From Buttiauxella gaviniae (GTDB lineage Bacteria > Pseudomonadota > Gammaproteobacteria > Enterobacterales > Enterobacteriaceae), in the NCBI RefSeq assembly GCF_040786275.1, contig NZ_JBFMVT010000002.1, positions 3,596,001 through 3,660,000 of the forward strand: a stretch of 64,000 nt of DNA, in the 5' to 3' direction. The first letter of the stretch is position 1. Every line of letters begins with the position of its first letter. The notes under the pieces are model-generated. The model was given only the letters and a program-made list of their open reading frames with translations, was not told where the DNA came from and made no database searches. The position numbers were made by a program, and so were the translations under genes. Below are positions 61,823 to 64,000 of this stretch, one piece after another.

Positions 61823-62320
61823 TTACAAATTTGGATTAACATCGGGGTTTTCAAAGTCTGGAACAAAAGAAAGGTATTTCCCACCAATCTTAATAGCCCG
61901 TCTGTTTGCTTCGGCATCATGAATATGTAGTGGTGGTATAACGCCCTGTTTTGCTACGATTCCTGTTTCCCTAAAGAACCCTTCGAATCCAGCAGGAGAG
62001 AACATCAGTAATATCTTAATAGGTTTAATACTGTTATTTCTAAATTGATGATAAATCCCCTTGGGAACATAAACAAAATCGCCTGGATTGGCATGGAAAA
62101 TAATTTCTCCGGCTCTTACTGTTAATTGTCCATCTAGTACATAAAAAATCTCATCAGCGTCTTCATGAAGATGCCAAATCGGCCCCCCACCTGGACCCAC
62201 AAATCCCTGGATAATAGAAATGTTTCCCCCGGTGTTTTCTTTATCCAGCTTTATAGTATAAGTGTCGTTATTTAACCAAAGCGGAACACCTTCATTGTCT
62301 CTAATAATAAATGGCTGCAT
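61823..62320 (-). CDS. Cupin-domain protein
   Basis: The 165-aa product is a single cupin: GPIWHLHEDADEIFYVLDGQLTVRAGEIIFHANPGDFVYVPKGIYHQFRNN gives metal ligands HxH-x3-4-E (about residues 50-57) and the later histidine (about 92). Cupins of this kind are dioxygenases, isomerases or binding proteins. It is encoded with an SDR and a flavoenzyme, so it probably acts in the same small-molecule pathway. The substrate is unknown. Confidence 0.82.
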   Translation of the reverse strand: MQPFIIRDNEGVPLWLNNDTYTIKLDKENTGGNISIIQGFVGPGGGPIWHLHEDADEIFYVLDGQLTVRAGEIIFHANPGDFVYVPKGIYHQFRNNSIKPIKILLMFSPAGFEGFFRETGIVAKQGVIPPLHIHDAEANRRAIKIGGKYLSFVPDFENPDVNPNL

Positions 62321-62344
62321 GATCTATACCTCAGAAATAATAAT

Positions 62345-63103
62345 TTAAAGAGAATGGCCACCATCGATAACTATTCGTGAACCCACTAAGTAGTCAGACT
62401 GGCCTGAGCAGGACCAAATAATGGCTTCAGCGATCTCTTTAACATCACCAATACGCCCAATGGGGATCAAATCGCGCCATCTTTTGTCACGGTCTGCCGC
62501 CGATTCGCCTGGAAGTTGGGTCATTTCGGTGGCCAATGGGCCAGGGTTTATTGAGAAAACCCGCACGCCGTGCGTGATAGCCTCTTTTGCCGAGACGCGG
62601 GTCAATGCATCGACGGCAGCCTTTGAAGCGGTGTAGGCCGCCGTGCCCGGAATATTCAGCCCGATAGACATATTTGATGAAATATTAACGATAGTCCCGT
62701 CCCGGTTTTCTTTCATCGACTGAAGTTCGCGCTTCAGACTTTCAAACAAACCAATGACATTAGTAGTGAATACGTGATTAAAGTCTTCACTGGAGGTTTC
62801 ATCGACAAAACCAAAAGAAAATACTCCGGCGTTATTAACGGCAATATCAAGAGTGCCGACTTTATTTTTTATTTCATCAAACAGGTTATCTATTGATTGA
62901 TTATTATTTACGTCGAAAGGAATAACCCATGATTTGCCAGGAGTCTCGGAGATCGCTTGTGCCGTTTCTTCGAGTTTCTGCGTATTTCGACCTGCAAGAA
63001 TAACGGTTCCGCCAAGTCGTGAAAATGCCAAGGCTATTTCTCTGCCAAGTCCACTGCCTGCGCCGGTTACAAGAATTTTCTTTTGCGAAAAAATACTACT
63101 CAT
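62345..63103 (-). CDS. Short-chain dehydrogenase/reductase (SDR)
   Basis: The 252-aa product is a classical SDR: cofactor motif VTGAGSGLGREIALAF (about residues 12-27), NNAGVFSFGF (about 90), catalytic serine in VNISSNMSIGL and YTASK (about 155-159) with the Tyr and Lys. An Arg after the second beta strand (LAGRNTQKL) favours NADP(H). The C-terminal LVGSRIVIDGGHSL is typical. It lies 24 bp upstream of the cupin gene and 12 bp downstream of the flavoenzyme gene. The substrate is unknown. Confidence 0.9.
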   Translation of the reverse strand: MSSIFSQKKILVTGAGSGLGREIALAFSRLGGTVILAGRNTQKLEETAQAISETPGKSWVIPFDVNNNQSIDNLFDEIKNKVGTLDIAVNNAGVFSFGFVDETSSEDFNHVFTTNVIGLFESLKRELQSMKENRDGTIVNISSNMSIGLNIPGTAAYTASKAAVDALTRVSAKEAITHGVRVFSINPGPLATEMTQLPGESAADRDKRWRDLIPIGRIGDVKEIAEAIIWSCSGQSDYLVGSRIVIDGGHSL

Positions 63104-63115
63104 CGGTTCTCTTCC

Positions 63116-64000
63116 TTATATAAAGTAATCTTCGACTTTGCCACCAAGGAGAATATCGCCGCACACCTGCAGGACTTTTTCCTGCGCGACAGCGTGCTGG
63201 CAAATGGTGTTGATATCACGTAATGCGCGGTCAAAAGGTGTTTCATGGGTGTAGATAGAACCCCCACCCTGAAGGTCATACAAGCTTGAAACGATGGTTC
63301 GTGCGGTTTGAAAGGCATTTCTTCGACTCAAAGCTGACTGCACGCGCCAATGAGTAATATCGTCATGAGCGGCATCGGCTTCGAGCGCCTGCCATAATGT
63401 ACTTACGCTGGTGAGCACCGCGTTTCTGGTGATAAATAACTGATTCTCTGCGTTAGCCACCGCCGTCTGTACGCGCTTTGAGTTTCGCCATTTCACATCA
63501 TTGATTCTGTCTGTGCGGTCGTCGGCGACGTCGTAGATATAGTCCAGACAGGCTCTCGCAAGCCCCAGCGGGATACCGGCCATTTTGCGTAAAATTGCAT
63601 CCGGCGTTTTGTGCAGTGGCCCTTGACGTTTTGGTGCCGAGAAATTGAACGCGTGTTGTTCGGGAATGAACAATTCTTGCGTGGAGTAGTCCTGACTGCC
63701 GCTTCCCCGCAGGCCGGTGGTGAACCAGGTATCGGAAAAAAGGTAGTCGGCAGGACGCGCCAACATGACTCGCCAAAGGGGCTTGCCGTTATCATCCAGT
63801 ATAAGATTGCCGTTACGGTAGAGGAAGCAACCTGCCGAGATGACATCGCCATGAGGCGATCCGCTGGCAAAACGCCATTTGCCAGTGACGATGTAGCCGC
63901 CATCAACTATCTCGGCTTTTCCCTGCGGGTGTATCCAACCCGCCACGGCCAGATTGGCGTGTGGAAAGATCTCTTTGGCGCTTTTTTCTTCCAAGAAACC
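63116..64000 (-). CDS. Acyl-CoA-dehydrogenase-like flavoprotein (partial, 5' end outside)
   Basis: The frame runs off the right edge; about 294 C-terminal residues are present. The sequence (YIVTGKWRFASGSPHGDVISAGCF, TTGLRGSGSQDYSTQELFIPEQHAF, then a helical domain ending PFDRALRDINTICQHAVAQEKVLQVCGDILLGG) is of the acyl-CoA dehydrogenase fold. It is close to flavin-dependent monooxygenases of the HpaB/HsaA/DszC kind, which use this fold to hydroxylate aromatic or heteroaromatic substrates. The nearby SDR and cupin fit a small oxidative pathway. The exact reaction cannot be read. Confidence 0.8.
   Translation of the reverse strand, partial: GFLEEKSAKEIFPHANLAVAGWIHPQGKAEIVDGGYIVTGKWRFASGSPHGDVISAGCFLYRNGNLILDDNGKPLWRVMLARPADYLFSDTWFTTGLRGSGSQDYSTQELFIPEQHAFNFSAPKRQGPLHKTPDAILRKMAGIPLGLARACLDYIYDVADDRTDRINDVKWRNSKRVQTAVANAENQLFITRNAVLTSVSTLWQALEADAAHDDITHWRVQSALSRRNAFQTARTIVSSLYDLQGGGSIYTHETPFDRALRDINTICQHAVAQEKVLQVCGDILLGGKVEDYFI

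Larger units (their letters stand above)
28112..64000. mobile_element. ICEKp/ICEEc1-like integrative and conjugative element (partial)
   Basis: The evidence is the tRNA-Asn att repeat at the left, accessory defence cargo, an ArdC-like protein, a MobC/MobB pair, a complete VirB-type secretion cluster and an AlpA/DUF2857 control module. The integrase and the second att site are not in the window. No iron-uptake (yersiniabactin) genes are seen; the visible right-hand cargo is metabolic. Confidence 0.85.

Noticed and set aside
28112-64000. Prophage as the nature of the right-hand element
   Set aside because: No capsid, tail, terminase or lysis genes are seen; the backbone is a conjugative system.

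Overview
This window is chromosomal DNA from a member of the Enterobacteriaceae. The left 28 kb is core genome: dacD, sbmC, yeeA and tmaR (yeeX) in E. coli-like form, followed by a complete anaerobic cobalamin (B12) operon in the Salmonella gene order. REP-type repeats of the form GTAGGTCGGATAAGCGAAGC lie between and once inside genes. E. coli lacks the cbi genes, so the host is a cob-positive genus; Klebsiella, Raoultella, Kluyvera, Citrobacter and relatives are all possible and the sequence alone does not decide.

Layout. 1-742: gene-poor accessory remnant. 809-4328: dacD, sbmC (with a LexA box), yeeA, tmaR and a terminator. 4570-21533: cobalamin riboswitch with a start-site hairpin, then cbiA-B-C-D-E-T-F-G-H-J-K-L-M-N-Q-O-P and cobU-S-T, all on the + strand and mostly with overlapping ends. 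Together they cover corrin ring synthesis, cobalt uptake and nucleotide loop assembly. 21635-27995: acuI/yhdH-like reductase, an SsuABC/ThiXYZ-type ABC importer with a cytosine-deaminase-fold enzyme, cueP with a textbook MerR-family (CueR-type) promoter, an orphan HigA-like antitoxin, and an RluA-like pseudouridine synthase.

28112 to the right edge: an integrative and conjugative element (ICE) of the ICEKp/ICEEc1 kind. Its left junction is a 17-bp 3' end of tRNA-Asn next to the tRNA terminator. A second, diverged copy of terminator plus tRNA end lies 1.3 kb further in, so elements have accreted here. The intact tRNA-Asn and integrase should lie beyond 64000. The cargo next to the junction is a large anti-phage island on the minus strand, druM-druF-druG-druE plus vsr, which I read as a type II Druantia system. 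A divergent SIR2-like (DUF4917-type) gene faces it, and a separate HNH nuclease gene sits between the two junction copies.

The ICE backbone follows: ardC-like antirestriction protein, MOBC-family relaxase mobC and coupling protein mobB (CloDF13-like pair), a 720-bp repeat-rich segment that is the best oriT candidate, a 101-aa unknown gene and a TrbM/KikA-like protein. A virB11-to-virB1 type IV secretion cluster (virB3 fused to virB4, plus a 46-aa VirB7 lipoprotein) is next, then a small control module (TraR/DksA zinc finger, DUF2857-type protein, AlpA-like regulator). The right end holds an AT-rich unknown gene and the start of a metabolic cargo cluster (cupin, short-chain dehydrogenase, acyl-CoA-dehydrogenase-like flavoenzyme cut by the window edge).

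The most interesting part is the ICE-borne Druantia II/Vsr/SIR2-like island. Second are the nested inverted repeats and the hairpin family upstream of mobB.
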